Shown: positions 9,245 to 18,533, counted from the stretch's first letter. The stretch is 64,000 bases of DNA from Ktedonobacter robiniae (GCF_016587375.1 NZ_BNJG01000002.1:2581228-2645227), one strand, 5' to 3'. Notes: generated from the letters alone by a model not told the origin. A program made the numbers and translations.

Positions 9245-10120
9245 TTATCTTCTGCGTGACAGAGGCGCCAGGGCCTCGAATTTTGCCCTTCCTTCTTTCT
9301 CTAGCCAGGTAGCAAAGTCCCTCAGGCCAGGGTGCAGCTTGCGCAGTGTAGGGATATCCGCTTGATACCCTCCCCTGTTGACAAAGTCGTACGCGAGGGC
9401 TGCATCCGCATGCTGCTGGCGAAGGGTTTCAATGGGAATATGGACAGAGGGAAGAGAGCGCCTGATCATACGAGAGATTGCGGCAGCGATCTGTGGCGGC
9501 GTGAGTGCATCTCCGGCGATCTCAAGGGTTTTCCCAACGTAGAAATCCGGATGGTCGAACGCCAGGGCGACAAACGCGCCGATGTCATCTACGGCAATTA
9601 GCTGCACTGCCACATCTGGATTGAACGAGCTCATAAACGTACCACGCGGCACACCGAAGGTTGGACCGATAATATAGTCCATGAACGCGGTTGGACGCAG
9701 AATCGTCGTTGGCAGTTCAAGCGCCTGGATGTGCTGCTCGACCTCCCACTTGCTAAACGGGCGGAGGCGAGATTGGGCCTCCGCACCAGCGGTCGAGGCA
9801 TAGACAAAGTGCTGGACTGAAACATCTTTGGCCACCTCCGCCACGTTTTTCCCCTGACGAACCTCGTCATCGTAGCTGGCGAACTGGATGCTGAAGATAC
9901 CATAGACGCTCTTCATGGCTGCCTTCAACGAAGCACGGTCGTCGTTATCGCCCTGGACGACTTCGGCACCTGCCAGCTGTAGCGCTCGTGCAGCAGGCGA
10001 GTTTCGGTCGCGGGAGAGCACCCTCACATGCCAGCCCGCAGCCATCAGATGCCTGGCCGTTGCGCCGCCTTGCCGACCTGTGGCACCTGTGACGAGTATA
10101 ATTTTATCTGTTCTATCCAT
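9245..10120 (-). CDS. NmrA-like NAD(P)-binding reductase
   Basis: A 291-residue atypical short-chain dehydrogenase of the NmrA/HSCARG type. It has an N-terminal TGATGRQGGATARHL glycine-rich Rossmann loop (GxxGxxG), a following RDRNS segment where NADP selectivity is set, and an extended NmrA C-terminal region. The catalytic Tyr-x3-Lys of classical SDRs is absent, as is usual for NmrA proteins that act as redox sensors or reductases. The start at 10120 is chosen because AGGAGAGG lies directly upstream; the longer GTG start at 10141 lacks a site. It is the first gene of an operon with the LLM oxidoreductase. Confidence 0.88.
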   Translation of the reverse strand: MDRTDKIILVTGATGRQGGATARHLMAAGWHVRVLSRDRNSPAARALQLAGAEVVQGDNDDRASLKAAMKSVYGIFSIQFASYDDEVRQGKNVAEVAKDVSVQHFVYASTAGAEAQSRLRPFSKWEVEQHIQALELPTTILRPTAFMDYIIGPTFGVPRGTFMSSFNPDVAVQLIAVDDIGAFVALAFDHPDFYVGKTLEIAGDALTPPQIAAAISRMIRRSLPSVHIPIETLRQQHADAALAYDFVNRGGYQADIPTLRKLHPGLRDFATWLEKEGRAKFEALAPLSRRR

Positions 10121-10783
10121 AATCCTCTCCTGATTCTCCACAAAACACTGGCTTTCTGCTCCTTGATACGTAACTGATGTTGCCCACCCACGTATCCTCT
10201 TCGCTCTCTGCTGGTAGTATGAAGCGATGCCTCTACTTTAACCAGGAGTGTGTTGTATCATATGTCTAGAAAGTCATAGTTTCAGCGAGAGGACTAAGCG
10301 CGGGGAGCAACGAGGAACGCATGAGAGAAAGAGTCAAACACCGTGAATTCGGTGGTACATTTGGTTCGGCCTGTCTCTGCTGGCGCGTGGGTGGTTTGGG
10401 AGCTGGAGTCTAACTGGGAAGGGAAAGAGGATAGTTGCCATCGCCGCGAGAAGGAAGAGGAGTAGCAGCAGGCTGGCCCCTCTTTTATGAGCTTCTTGCT
10501 TGCGGCAGTGTTGAGGGTCGGGACGGCCAGGTCGAAGAGTCTGATACCGATACCGATAGCTAATCAGGGTCGTGGCAGCGGCGGAGGCTATTCCAAGAGG
10601 GGAGTCTGGAAACTTGCCTGATATCAGGTAACGCGCCGACCACCTACTCTACGCCGGAGCGCGTCTGCTCGAAAGTCCAGGTCAACCACACTAGAGCTAG
10701 CCTTCCTGCTTCGGTGGGAAGGACTGGAAGTGTGGGCCGAATCCTTGGAACTCTGTCGCTTTTGCGCGGGGAGCTTTCAGTGG
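10121..10783. other. Intergenic region, no recognisable gene
   Basis: About 660 bp with only short open frames and no protein I recognise. The promoter of the NmrA/LLM operon should lie at its left end. Confidence 0.4.
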
Positions 10784-10972
10784 CTAAGAGCCTCGGGAGG
10801 TGGTGTTTGTCGGCCTTAAAGAAATACCTCTGGGAGGAGACCAGTGGAGAGGAAGAATCGAAGATAATAACAGGCGTTCCCCTACCAGATGCCGCATCTC
10901 TTCCCCCTTCTTTGGCGCAAAGAACAAGCTGAGCCCGAGCCCCGCAAGAACCCCATTGGTAAAGCTACCCAT
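10784..10972 (-). CDS. YtxH-like small glycine-rich protein
   Basis: A 62-residue protein whose N-terminus (GSFTNGVLAGLGLSLFFAPK, then KGEEMR) matches the YtxH pattern: a glycine-rich hydrophobic helix, an FAPKKGEE turn and a basic helix. YtxH proteins are small, membrane-associated and stress-linked, with no known enzymatic activity. The ATG at 10972 has an excellent AAGGAG site 8 bp upstream, which is strong evidence for translation. The last 25 residues are Pro/Arg/Thr-rich and unlike the usual coiled tail, so the 3' end may be frameshifted or replaced. It could be a degenerate copy. Confidence 0.55.
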   Translation of the reverse strand: MGSFTNGVLAGLGLSLFFAPKKGEEMRHLVGERLLLSSILPLHWSPPRGISLRPTNTTSRGS

Positions 10973-11180
10973 AAACTCACTCCTTTTCAAGAGGTATTGT
11001 GCTTTGTCTTTCCAGATCAACAGCCAGACGTACGATATTCGGTTGCGCCCAGGCATGGAGATTGTGGATCGGCAAGTGGTAGTGCTGAGTCCACTGGAGT
11101 CGCCCAGGCGATAAGTAAGGGTGATCCTCATGCACGGAGCGGGTCTGTCTCCGCTCTGGTTCTCTTGTCCTGTTGAGCGA

Positions 11181-11337
11181 TATTGTCAACTCAATGGAAA
11201 TTGTAGAGCTTATATAAGAGAAACAGACCTCAAAGTGGGGATTGCGCCCTTTTCTTGCCTTAGTTGCTAGAGAATTCTGGTTGATGTGGCATCGAAGTGG
11301 TGAAAGCTCACTAACAAAAATTTTTAAGTTGACAATA
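11181..11337. repeat. Putative MITE with 11-bp terminal inverted repeats
   Basis: TATTGTCAACT at 11181-11191 and AGTTGACAATA at 11327-11337 are exact inverted repeats enclosing a 157-bp AT-richer segment with no gene. The same terminal sequence (TTGTCAACTT / AAGTTGACAA) bounds the IS6-family element at 16261-17112, so this may be a non-autonomous derivative of that element. Confidence 0.4.
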
Positions 11338-11533
11338 CCGCGAACATCGTTCACCTCGTAGAAACTCCGTTACCTTCTCCGCCGTCTATAGCTTCTGGCG
11401 AGATCCGTCCTTTCTTTGGCAGAATTTGCCTCTGGCGAAGACCCTAGATACGACATATACTCTGTCCATACCTTCCAAAGGGAGACTGATGTAGACATGT
11501 TTTCCTCGTGGTTTATCTACGTCGAAGGGAGAT

Positions 11534-12544
11534 ATGGAGAAGATGCACCTTCAGAATCAAAGCCCAATGGAGTCAACCGACAGCAGGGCGCGACGCATTG
11601 TGTTTTTCGTGCCCCCTCATGTGCATTTGCTTGACTTAGCAGGTCCTGCGCAGGTGTTTGATACTGCTCTCCGAGCGGGAGCGCCTTATACGTTGCACTA
11701 TTGTTCCCCGCAAGCGATACAGGAAAGTGCACAGGGGATGGTTGTTGCCCAACTTACCCCTCTTGCTTCTGTCACGAGGGACGATTTGATCATTGTGCCA
11801 GGAATGGAGTGGGAACACTTTTCCTTAGAAGCGGCTCTACTTGATCAGGAGACGCGCGATTGGCTTCGTTCCGCCTCTCAGGCAGGAGCGCATATCGCAT
11901 CCGTCTGCACAGGTGCCTTTGCTCTGGGAGAAGCAGGGCTTCTTGATGGTCGACGATGTACGACACATTGGGCGCAGTTGGAATTGCTGCAAGTGCGCTT
12001 CCCTCGCGCTAGAGTACTCGATAATGTGTTGTTTGTCCATGATGGGACGATTACCACCAGTGCTGGAATTGCCTCCGGTATTGATCTGGCGCTGGCATTT
12101 CTGGAACATGCTCAGGGGCCGATGTTTGCAGCCCAGGTTGCGCGCCATCTGGTTGTGTATATGCGGCGCAATGGGTCCGAGCCACAAAGGAGCATCTACC
12201 TGGAATATCGTACACATCTCCATTCTGGCGTTCACTGTGCGCAAGATTACCTGATCAGTCATGTTGCAGAGCATGTTTCGCTCGATGAGTTGGCCGACAT
12301 TGCAAAGGTCAGTTCTCGGGGATTGAATCGTGCTTTTAAGGAGGCGACGGGACTGACACCAGTTCAATACCATCAGCGTTTGCGCCTTGAACTGGCGGCA
12401 ACATTGCTCGCTAATCCTACCCTCCGTGTTGAGGATGTCGCAATACAATGTGGGTTTGAGGACGTGCGGCACTTTCGCCGACTCTGGCAAAGGCAATTTG
12501 GTATGCCTCCCTCGTTGAGCCGTACCTTGCACCACATGGCGTAG
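11534..12544 (+). CDS. GlxA-family transcriptional regulator (DJ-1/PfpI + AraC)
   Basis: A 336-residue two-domain regulator. Residues ~18-190 form a DJ-1/PfpI-like domain (FFVPPHVHLLDLAGPAQVF, then SVCTGAFALGEAGLLDG with the nucleophile-elbow Cys). Residues ~235-335 form an AraC double helix-turn-helix (LADIAKVSSRGLNRAFKEAT ... FEDVRHFRRLWQRQFG). GlxA-type proteins activate catabolic or stress genes; their sensing domain is usually not an active enzyme. The start at 11534 has AAGGGAGAT just upstream. The gene stands alone, 400 bp before a histidine kinase. The regulated target is not evident. Confidence 0.93.
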   Translation: MEKMHLQNQSPMESTDSRARRIVFFVPPHVHLLDLAGPAQVFDTALRAGAPYTLHYCSPQAIQESAQGMVVAQLTPLASVTRDDLIIVPGMEWEHFSLEAALLDQETRDWLRSASQAGAHIASVCTGAFALGEAGLLDGRRCTTHWAQLELLQVRFPRARVLDNVLFVHDGTITTSAGIASGIDLALAFLEHAQGPMFAAQVARHLVVYMRRNGSEPQRSIYLEYRTHLHSGVHCAQDYLISHVAEHVSLDELADIAKVSSRGLNRAFKEATGLTPVQYHQRLRLELAATLLANPTLRVEDVAIQCGFEDVRHFRRLWQRQFGMPPSLSRTLHHMA

Positions 12545-12946
12545 GGGCATTCTCCTTGCACAATGGGGAAAAGAAGCATAGCTCTGACAAGCCACATTCC
12601 CGTTCTGTTTGCCGGAGATGGAATGGAATCCGTTGGGGTTCTCCTCTTGACGCTATTTCCTGTTATCTGGACACAACCAGCGCAGATAGAAGCACCTGAC
12701 TGCTGGCACTTTCTGTGAGACCTGCATTCTCTAGGTGACCTGGGGGAAAGAGCAAGCCGCTCAGGATGTCTTTCTCATAAGTTTTCGTATCCTCTCTCTC
12801 ATAAGCGTTGTTTTCCACATCAATGACCATGCCTCGCCACAATGGCTCTGATGGAGAAAATGTTGAAGCGCACCATTTGAGAGTCAGGGCAAGAACGCTT
12901 CATTCGCACAAGGGATTGGGCATGTGAAAGGGGACAAGACCACGCT
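12545..12946. other. Intergenic region upstream of a histidine kinase
   Basis: 400 bp without a recognisable gene; it should hold the promoter of the kinase at 12947. No inverted repeat stands out. Confidence 0.35.
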
Positions 12947-14452
12947 ATGTTTGATGATACATCTCCAGCGAGCGCCTCGCTCGTACCACCTCTTGACCTT
13001 TCGACGCTCTTGGGGGCCATTCCAGAACTGGTATGGACGGCACAGCCAGATGGTCGGGTTGATTACGTCAATGTTCGGTATTGCCGTTTGTTGCAGGCCA
13101 GCTTTGAGCAGATACAGGATTCTGGGTGGCGTCAGTTCGTACATCCTGAGGATCTTGAACGGACGCTGGCTCGGCGACAACATTCGTTTGAAACAGGGGA
13201 GCCTTATGAGACTGAATATCGGCTGAGGGATGGTCAGACAGGAACCTATTGCTGGTTTCTGGCTCGCGCTCTCCCGGTGCGTGATACCGCAGGACAGATC
13301 ACCCATTGGTTCGGCATCAGTACCGATATCGAAAAGCAGAAACGGAGAGAGGAAGCCTTACGTCAGAGCCAGGAGCGAACGCATGCACTGATGGCTTCAA
13401 ATATTATCGGGATCATCGTCGCCGAAGGGGAAGAGATCCTGGACGCTAATGATACTTTTTTGCGTATGACCGGATATAGCCGAGAAGATCTGCTCCAGCG
13501 GAAGATGAACTGGGTAGATATGACCTCTCCAGAGGATCTTGATCGTACCCGGCAAGCACACCTGGAACTCGCACGATATCAGTCGATGAAGCCTTATGAG
13601 AAAGAGTACGTGTGTAAGGATGGCAGCTACCTGCCCGTGCTCGTGGGGGGTGCCATCTTACCACATGATCCAGCACAAAGTATCTACTTTGTGCTGGATA
13701 ATTCCGCTCGTAAAGAGCTAGAGCAGCGCAAAGAGAACTTTCTGAGCATGGCAAGCCATGAACTTAAGACACCGCTGACCACCGTGAAAATGTGTATCCA
13801 ACTGGCGAAAACACGCCTGGTGAAACAAGGACATCATGAAGTGGCCGCAGTGCTCTCAATGACGGAGGGATCAGTGAAGCTCCTTGAACGCCTGGTTAAA
13901 GAGTTGCTTGATGGGTCTAAGATCCAGGCGGGGAAGCTTGAATACGTTCAGGAGCCAGTGGATCTGGAGGCATTACTCTCTGAAGTTGCGGAATATGTGC
14001 AGCAAGTGAGTGCGACCCATACCATCGTGGCGCGTGGGACTGCCCCATGCACGCTCATCGGAGATAAAGGGCGGCTCGAACAGGTCTTCGCCAATCTGAT
14101 CTGCAATGCGATCACGTATTCTCCTAGTGCCACAACGATTGAGATTGACCGCCGTGTTTCCAGTGAGACCGTGACGGTCAGTGTGCGTGATCACGGCGTT
14201 GGCATTCCGCAGGAACTGCACGAGAAAATCTTTGAACGCTTCTATCGTATCTCTGATCTGAGCCAGCGGGCGGTCCCAGGGCTGGGGATGGGGCTCTACA
14301 TTGTGGCGGAGATTGTCAGGCATCATGGAGGCATGATACAGGTGGAGAGTGAGGTCGGGAAAGGATCAACCTTTCATGTGACGCTTCCTCTCAAGAGACT
14401 CACAAGTGGCGTCACTTTCAGCTCAGAGGTGGAGAGGGAGAGAAAGCGTTGA
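12947..14452 (+). CDS. Sensor histidine kinase (PAS-PAS-HisKA-HATPase)
   Basis: A 501-residue soluble kinase. Two PAS domains occupy residues ~20-135 (GAIPELVWTAQPDGRVDYVN, with a PAC tail) and ~145-255. The H-box SMASHELKTPLT has the phospho-accepting His near residue 271. HATPase N, G1 and G2 boxes (NLICNAITYSP, DHGVGIP, GLGMGLYI) end near 480. No transmembrane segment is present, so it senses a cytoplasmic signal. No response regulator is adjacent, making it an orphan. The last ~16 residues (SGVTFSSEVE...) run into an IS6 remnant on the other strand and may be a replaced tail. Confidence 0.93.
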   Translation: MFDDTSPASASLVPPLDLSTLLGAIPELVWTAQPDGRVDYVNVRYCRLLQASFEQIQDSGWRQFVHPEDLERTLARRQHSFETGEPYETEYRLRDGQTGTYCWFLARALPVRDTAGQITHWFGISTDIEKQKRREEALRQSQERTHALMASNIIGIIVAEGEEILDANDTFLRMTGYSREDLLQRKMNWVDMTSPEDLDRTRQAHLELARYQSMKPYEKEYVCKDGSYLPVLVGGAILPHDPAQSIYFVLDNSARKELEQRKENFLSMASHELKTPLTTVKMCIQLAKTRLVKQGHHEVAAVLSMTEGSVKLLERLVKELLDGSKIQAGKLEYVQEPVDLEALLSEVAEYVQQVSATHTIVARGTAPCTLIGDKGRLEQVFANLICNAITYSPSATTIEIDRRVSSETVTVSVRDHGVGIPQELHEKIFERFYRISDLSQRAVPGLGMGLYIVAEIVRHHGGMIQVESEVGKGSTFHVTLPLKRLTSGVTFSSEVERERKR

Positions 14453-14690
14453 GCGTGTTGTGCTGATTTGAAGCGCCGCAATTTCCTCTCGCTCAGTCGC
14501 GTCGGCTGATGCGATTTCTCTGCTCGATTGTTCAACCGTTGGCGCTGACGGTGCTCCACCCCAAGCAAGATAATTTCACGTTTAACCGCCCCATAACTCT
14601 TCAGCGGATCAGCGGTGGTCACGCGTAGCGCACAGTGCAAATCTTTAAGCAGTTTGCGAAAAAATCGCTTTGCCTTCTTTCTTATCGCGG
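14436..14690 (-). pseudogene. IS6-family transposase remnant
   Basis: The minus strand reads KKAKRFFRKLLKDLHCALRV ... LNNRAEKSHQPTRLSE ... RRFKSAQHAQRFLS, which aligns with the C-terminal half of the intact IS6 transposase at 16351-17067 (FFRKLLKRLRYVPRV, LNNRAENSHQPTR, RRFKSAKQAQRFLS). N-terminal and extreme C-terminal parts are missing and there is no start codon, so it is a dead fragment overlapping the 3' end of the histidine kinase. Confidence 0.8.
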
Positions 14691-14751
14691 TGGCTCTGGG
14701 CCAGAAGATGACAACAAGAAAGAAGGCAAAATTCCAAAGGATTTCCATATA

Positions 14752-14793
14752 TCCAACTCCAGACCAGCTGAAAGTAGCTGACCTGGAGTTGGA
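14752..14793. terminator. Stem-loop after the HD-domain gene
   Basis: TCCAACTCCAG...CAGCT and AGCTG..CTGGAGTTGGA form an 18-bp imperfect stem with a very short loop, 34 bp past the stop of the minus-strand HD-domain gene. On the minus strand it is followed by ATATGG rather than a T-run, so termination is plausible but unproven. Confidence 0.45.
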
Positions 14794-14827
14794 TTAAATT
14801 ATGATACGCGGCAAAGGCAACACATTG

Positions 14828-15469
14828 TTATTCATTCCACGGGGACTGAAGGACGAAGTCACAAAAGTTCGGACGTTTGTAGCCGGGAAGGTAGCGCTCA
14901 CAGACGTCGGAATTGATATTGCCATACGTTGTCTCTGGTTTGTGTCGAAAGCCATCGAGAAACGCATGCAGAATCTTGTTCTTGAAATCCTCACGAGGGA
15001 AGGCTGACACGACTTGAGAGCGTGTCTCCTCGGAAAGTTCTTCAAAGTGATCCCCTATAACATCGAAAACCACACCATGATAGACAAGTGCCACCACTGG
15101 CTCCTTGTATTGAGCTACTCCTCTTGTAGTATGGAGCGCAATCGCGTCCCACACAAGCTGGGTAGACTCGTTGGAAATGCCATGTTGTTCAAGGAAACTT
15201 CGTGCTGCATTGGCTCCATCTACCTCGAAGCGTTTGTCTGGGCTACGGTACTTCTCTGTCAGTCCGAGATCATGGAAGAGCGCACTAATGTAGAGCAGTT
15301 CAGGATCATAGCGTAACCCCGCCTGGTGCCCCTGCAGGGCTCCGAAGAGGTAGACGCGATGTGAATGGTTCCAAAGCAGTGGGGTCCCATGTTCGCGCAG
15401 GAGTTCTGCGGCTTCGTTGGCCAGGGAACTATCAGGAATGGCAATACCAGCAATATTTTTCGGTATCAT
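14828..15469 (-). CDS. HD-domain protein, cyanamide hydratase-like
   Basis: A 213-residue HD-superfamily metalloprotein. WNHSHRVYLFG near residue 35 gives the first His, ALFHDLGL near 67 gives the HD pair, and AIALHTT near 105 gives a further His. This spacing resembles yeast cyanamide hydratase and related HD proteins rather than dGTPases or (p)ppGpp hydrolases. The activity is not proven. The ATG at 15469 has AAGGAG upstream and is preferred over the start at 15511. It is monocistronic. Confidence 0.85.
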   Translation of the reverse strand: MIPKNIAGIAIPDSSLANEAAELLREHGTPLLWNHSHRVYLFGALQGHQAGLRYDPELLYISALFHDLGLTEKYRSPDKRFEVDGANAARSFLEQHGISNESTQLVWDAIALHTTRGVAQYKEPVVALVYHGVVFDVIGDHFEELSEETRSQVVSAFPREDFKNKILHAFLDGFRHKPETTYGNINSDVCERYLPGYKRPNFCDFVLQSPWNE

Positions 15470-16063
15470 ATTAGACTCCTTATTCAATTCGGAAACACTC
15501 TTCTGAAACACTCTGCGACACGAGCGCCCCTTATTTCAGTTACTTGGCATCTGTTCAGGGGGCAACTTAGATAAGGAGCAATGACCACAGATCCTTTGGC
15601 AAAGGTGCCAACACCCTGTGTTGTAGCGATAGACCGCGTAGCTGTAGTCCTTTAGCTGTTACATTAGGACCACATGTGGTTTTGCCCTGGTTGTCCTTTG
15701 TCGTAACCCTTTCAAGGGAAACATGGACACAGTATAATTATCTTCTTAGGCCCTCACCAGGGGCAAATCATGCGTATATGAGGACGAATCTCGCCAGGAC
15801 CCAGGAAACTGTTTCCAGTCCTGATGGTGGAAAGGACTCTCGATCTTCCTCTCTTCGGAGAGAGCCAGTCCTTAAGTGGTCCAGTTCGCGAATTCTACAC
15901 CAACCAGCTTGCCAGCTTCAAATAGTAGCAGAGGAAATAGATGAGGCAATGATGCGGATGTATCAAGGCTGATGATATCGCGAGTCGGTGAAGAAGTGCC
16001 CGCCCAGAGAAAACAAACTCCAATGAAGAACATTCAAAGCGCCGACGAGCAAACGCCGACACA
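15470..16063. other. Intergenic region, no recognisable gene
   Basis: About 600 bp holding the HD gene promoter. The only structure noted is a small GATCCTTTGGCAAAGG-type hairpin near 15590. Confidence 0.35.
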
Positions 16064-16262
16064 ATGGGGTTGTGTTGCAAGAATGATGAAGAAAATAAGA
16101 TGAGCAGAGAATGTCGCCCTTTGTTCTGTTTAGGCAACCTCTCCAAAGAGCCTGGTAACCAAGGCAACCAGACCTTTCACATCTCCTTTGTTTACCCCTT
16201 GTAGCAGTCCTTTTCGCATCATGTTCATCATCTCGAATCCTTGTAGTGTTCGCCAGGCCGTT
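16064..16262 (-). pseudogene. IS6-family element, terminal fragment
   Basis: A GGTTGTGTTGCAAGA sequence near 16065 resembles an IS6-type terminal repeat. It is followed on the minus strand by the last ~45 codons of a transposase (TAWRTLQGFEMMNMMRKG ... GVNKGDVKG ... LFGEVA). The rest is missing because the sequence changes abruptly at 16261, where another IS6 element begins. The same C-terminus is found at 22620-22845. Confidence 0.7.
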
Positions 16263-17112
16263 GTCAACTTATTTGTCGGCTTGTAGATTATTGCTGAGTT
16301 ATAAAGAGGAGAGATACTGAAGACAGTGAAATAGAGGGAAGATTTGGCTGTTATGCGATGCGTTTCCCTGCGGTTATCTCGTTCCACTCCAGGAATCTGC
16401 CCTGTAAAATGGCACGATATTCCCTGGAGCTCAGGTGGTGCCTGCGCGGCTGGAAATGCCCAGCGATGGGTCCGAAGGCTGAGAGAAAGCGTTGGGCTTG
16501 CTTGGCTGATTTGAAGCGCCGCATTTTCTTCTCCCGTAGCCGTGTCGGTTGGTGGGAATTTTCCGCTCGATTGTTCAATCCTTTGTGCTGCCGATGCTCC
16601 ACGCCAGGCAGGAGCTCGCGTTTCGCTGCACTATAGCTCTTCAATTTATCGGTAATGATCACTCGTGGGACATATCGCAACCTTTTGAGGAGCTTGCGGA
16701 AGAACCTTTTGGCCGCGTTCTTGTTGCGTCGGCTCTGCACCAGGATATCGAGGATGTTACCATACTGATCAACAGCTCTCCACAAATAATGGGTTTTGCC
16801 ATTGATTTTCAGGTACACCTCGCCCATATGCCATTTGTCTCCCGTCTTCGGACGAAGACGACGCAGTTCTTTGGCATATATGTGTCCAAATCGATGGCAC
16901 CACTGACGCACTGTTTCATACGTCACCACAATTCCGCGCTGTGCCAGAAGCTCTTCGACGTCACGAAAGCTGAGCGAGAAGCGGAAATACAGCCAAACTG
17001 CGTGGCTGATAATTTTAGGTGGGAAGCGAAAGCCTTTGTAGCTTGGAACAGTGAGAGGTGTTTTCATGAAGCTATTCTAGCACATTGTTCAGCAACGTTC
17101 CCAAGTTGACAA
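16261..17112. mobile_element. IS6-family insertion sequence, apparently complete
   Basis: TTGTCAACTT at 16261-16270 and AAGTTGACAA at 17103-17112 are inverted ends enclosing one intact transposase on the minus strand. The ~850-bp length fits IS6 elements. No 8-bp target duplication is visible, perhaps because one flank has been deleted. Confidence 0.6.
16351..17067 (-). CDS. IS6-family DDE transposase
   Basis: A 238-residue transposase with the IS6 order. It begins with an FRFPPKIISHAVWLYFRFSL entry region. The first catalytic Asp does not sit in the usual W-x-x-D-E-T: here the segment is KWHMGEVYLKINGK, so the usual Asp-Glu is replaced by Gly-Glu. The second Asp is in IITDKLKSY. The catalytic Glu is in NNRAENSHQPTR. 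The C-terminal RRFKSAKQAQRFLS motif is intact. The frame is complete, but the altered first catalytic position suggests the enzyme may be inactive. Confidence 0.88.
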   Translation of the reverse strand: MKTPLTVPSYKGFRFPPKIISHAVWLYFRFSLSFRDVEELLAQRGIVVTYETVRQWCHRFGHIYAKELRRLRPKTGDKWHMGEVYLKINGKTHYLWRAVDQYGNILDILVQSRRNKNAAKRFFRKLLKRLRYVPRVIITDKLKSYSAAKRELLPGVEHRQHKGLNNRAENSHQPTRLREKKMRRFKSAKQAQRFLSAFGPIAGHFQPRRHHLSSREYRAILQGRFLEWNEITAGKRIA

Positions 17113-17267
17113 TATCCTCTTGCGGCAACGCTTTCTCGATCATCGAGCGAACACTCCCATCATCAATGCTCCATTCTGGACGATCTCTGCGACGATGGAA
17201 GGTGTTTCATTTCCAGATGGTCTTTCCATCGTCACCAGGTCGTGTTTTTTGTGGAGAGCAGACCACA

Positions 17268-17304
17268 GGGGTGAGGGAGGCCAGGATGATCTTGCTCTCA
17301 CCCC
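17268..17304. terminator. Stem-loop after truncated MFS gene
   Basis: GGGGTGAG and CTCACCCC form an 8-bp perfect stem with a 21-nt loop directly at the 3' end of the truncated MFS gene. There is no downstream T-run on the minus strand. Confidence 0.3.
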
Positions 17305-18279
17305 TTACGCGAGGAGCCCGCCAGTTCCCGCCTCTTCCTTCTCATCCGCGACATCTGCTGATGTGTTCTTTTGTTTGCCTCCCCGCAGAGGGATCTCTTT
17401 CAAGAACAATACCAGCAGGAAGCCAGCCACGGCAAAGCACACACTGCTGATTAATACCTCGTGAATGCCCTGCGTCAAGCCAATCTTGACCGCCGAGAGC
17501 AATTGATTGTAGACCTGCGTCCCACCAGGAAGGCGCCCGAAGAGCTGTGACATCTGTGCCTGGGCAGATGCCGAGAGCAGGATGTTCGGGTTGTCAAAGA
17601 CACCCAGCAAGTCTTTCCCGGTGGCTTGTTTGAGAGTGGTCAGGAAGGTGGTCGTCTGAGTGGGCAGCGCGGCATGAAAGGCGGGCACATAGGCCGAGGT
17701 CATCAGCGAACCCATAGCTGCCAGAGCAATCGTCGCGGCGATCTGGCGGAAGAAGGTCATGGCCGAGGTCGCTTGGCCAATTTTGGTCGGCAGCGCATTC
17801 TGGATAATCACGGTGTAGATCAACATCCCGAAACCCATGCCCAGGCCAAGCACAATCATCGAGAGCCACAAATCATTCGAGGTGGAGTCCACATTCAGGC
17901 GCAGAAAGAGTAGAGAGCCAACGACGCTGATGCTTGTGCCCAGAATCGCGATCCATTTATATCGGCCAAAGCGAGCGACCAGTTGACCTGCGATCACGCT
18001 CCCGATGATCAGCGTCACCATCATGGGCGAGAGTAAAAAACCACTGTTGGTGGCAGAAACGCCCAGCACCCCCTGCGCAAACAGAGGCAGAAAAAAGATG
18101 CTGCCAAACATGGCCGCGCTGGTGATCATGGTAATCACAATCGAGACCGTAAAAATGCTATTTTTGAAGTGGAACCAATGACGGACAAGTCGAGGCCATT
18201 CTTCTGGTTTCTCAGCAGGATACTTGCTGAAAAAGAACCAGTTTCCTGTAAGAATTGGCATCTGTTCTGTCTTGGGCAC
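17305..18279 (-). pseudogene. DHA2-family MFS transporter, N-terminal half deleted
   Basis: The 324-residue frame encodes only the second half of a 14-helix DHA2 exporter: it starts in the central cytoplasmic loop (RLVRHWFHFKNSIFTVSIVI) and continues through about six helices to a charged tail. Motifs of helices 1-6 are absent. Upstream codons stay open in frame for ~15 residues to a TAA near 18330, where typical operator sequence (TTAATTAAC repeats) begins. A deletion therefore seems to have joined the promoter region to the middle of the gene. It is almost certainly non-functional. A decayed TetR fragment on the other side suggests it was once a TetR-controlled divergent pair. Confidence 0.8.
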
Positions 18280-18321
18280 ATAGCGATCCAGCTTGACTTT
18301 TTCCCTGGCTCTCTGTATTAT

Positions 18322-18346
18322 TTAATTAACATGAAAATTAATTAAC
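18322..18346. promoter_or_regulatory. TTAATTAAC direct repeat, likely old operator
   Basis: TTAATTAAC occurs at 18322-18330 and again at 18338-18346, 7 bp apart; each copy contains the palindrome TTAATTAA. It lies between the truncated exporter and the decayed TetR fragment, where a TetR operator would be expected. Confidence 0.4.
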
Positions 18347-18391
18347 GCAACAACGCAAAACCGCTTCCGACAGCTCACTCTGGTATCGATG

Positions 18392-18500
18392 CCAGGAGAC
18401 GACGGCGATCGGCGCGAGCGTCGTATCAATGCTGCTGGTCGCGTGTTTGCTCGCCAAGACGTTCATCTGGCGATACATGGTGGTATTGCACAAGCATTTG
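18392..18500 (+). pseudogene. TetR N-terminal fragment, decayed copy of the gene at 19486
   Basis: This stretch reads like DDGDRRERRINAAGRVFARQ, matching EDRREQILDAAIRVFARK of the TetR gene at 19486 with many shared bases (for example GATCGGCGCGAGC and CGCGTGTTTGCTCGC). It lacks a start and stops aligning after the first ~35 residues. It is a partial duplicate now fused to the leader of the dehydrogenase gene. Confidence 0.7.
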
Positions 18501-18533
18501 CCAAGTCAATAAAGAGAAGTAGGAGTGTCACAT

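Noticed and set aside
14828..15469. dGTPase or (p)ppGpp hydrolase
   Set aside because: HD residues are present, but length and spacing fit cyanamide-hydratase-like HD proteins better, and RelA/SpoT or dGTPase motifs are absent.
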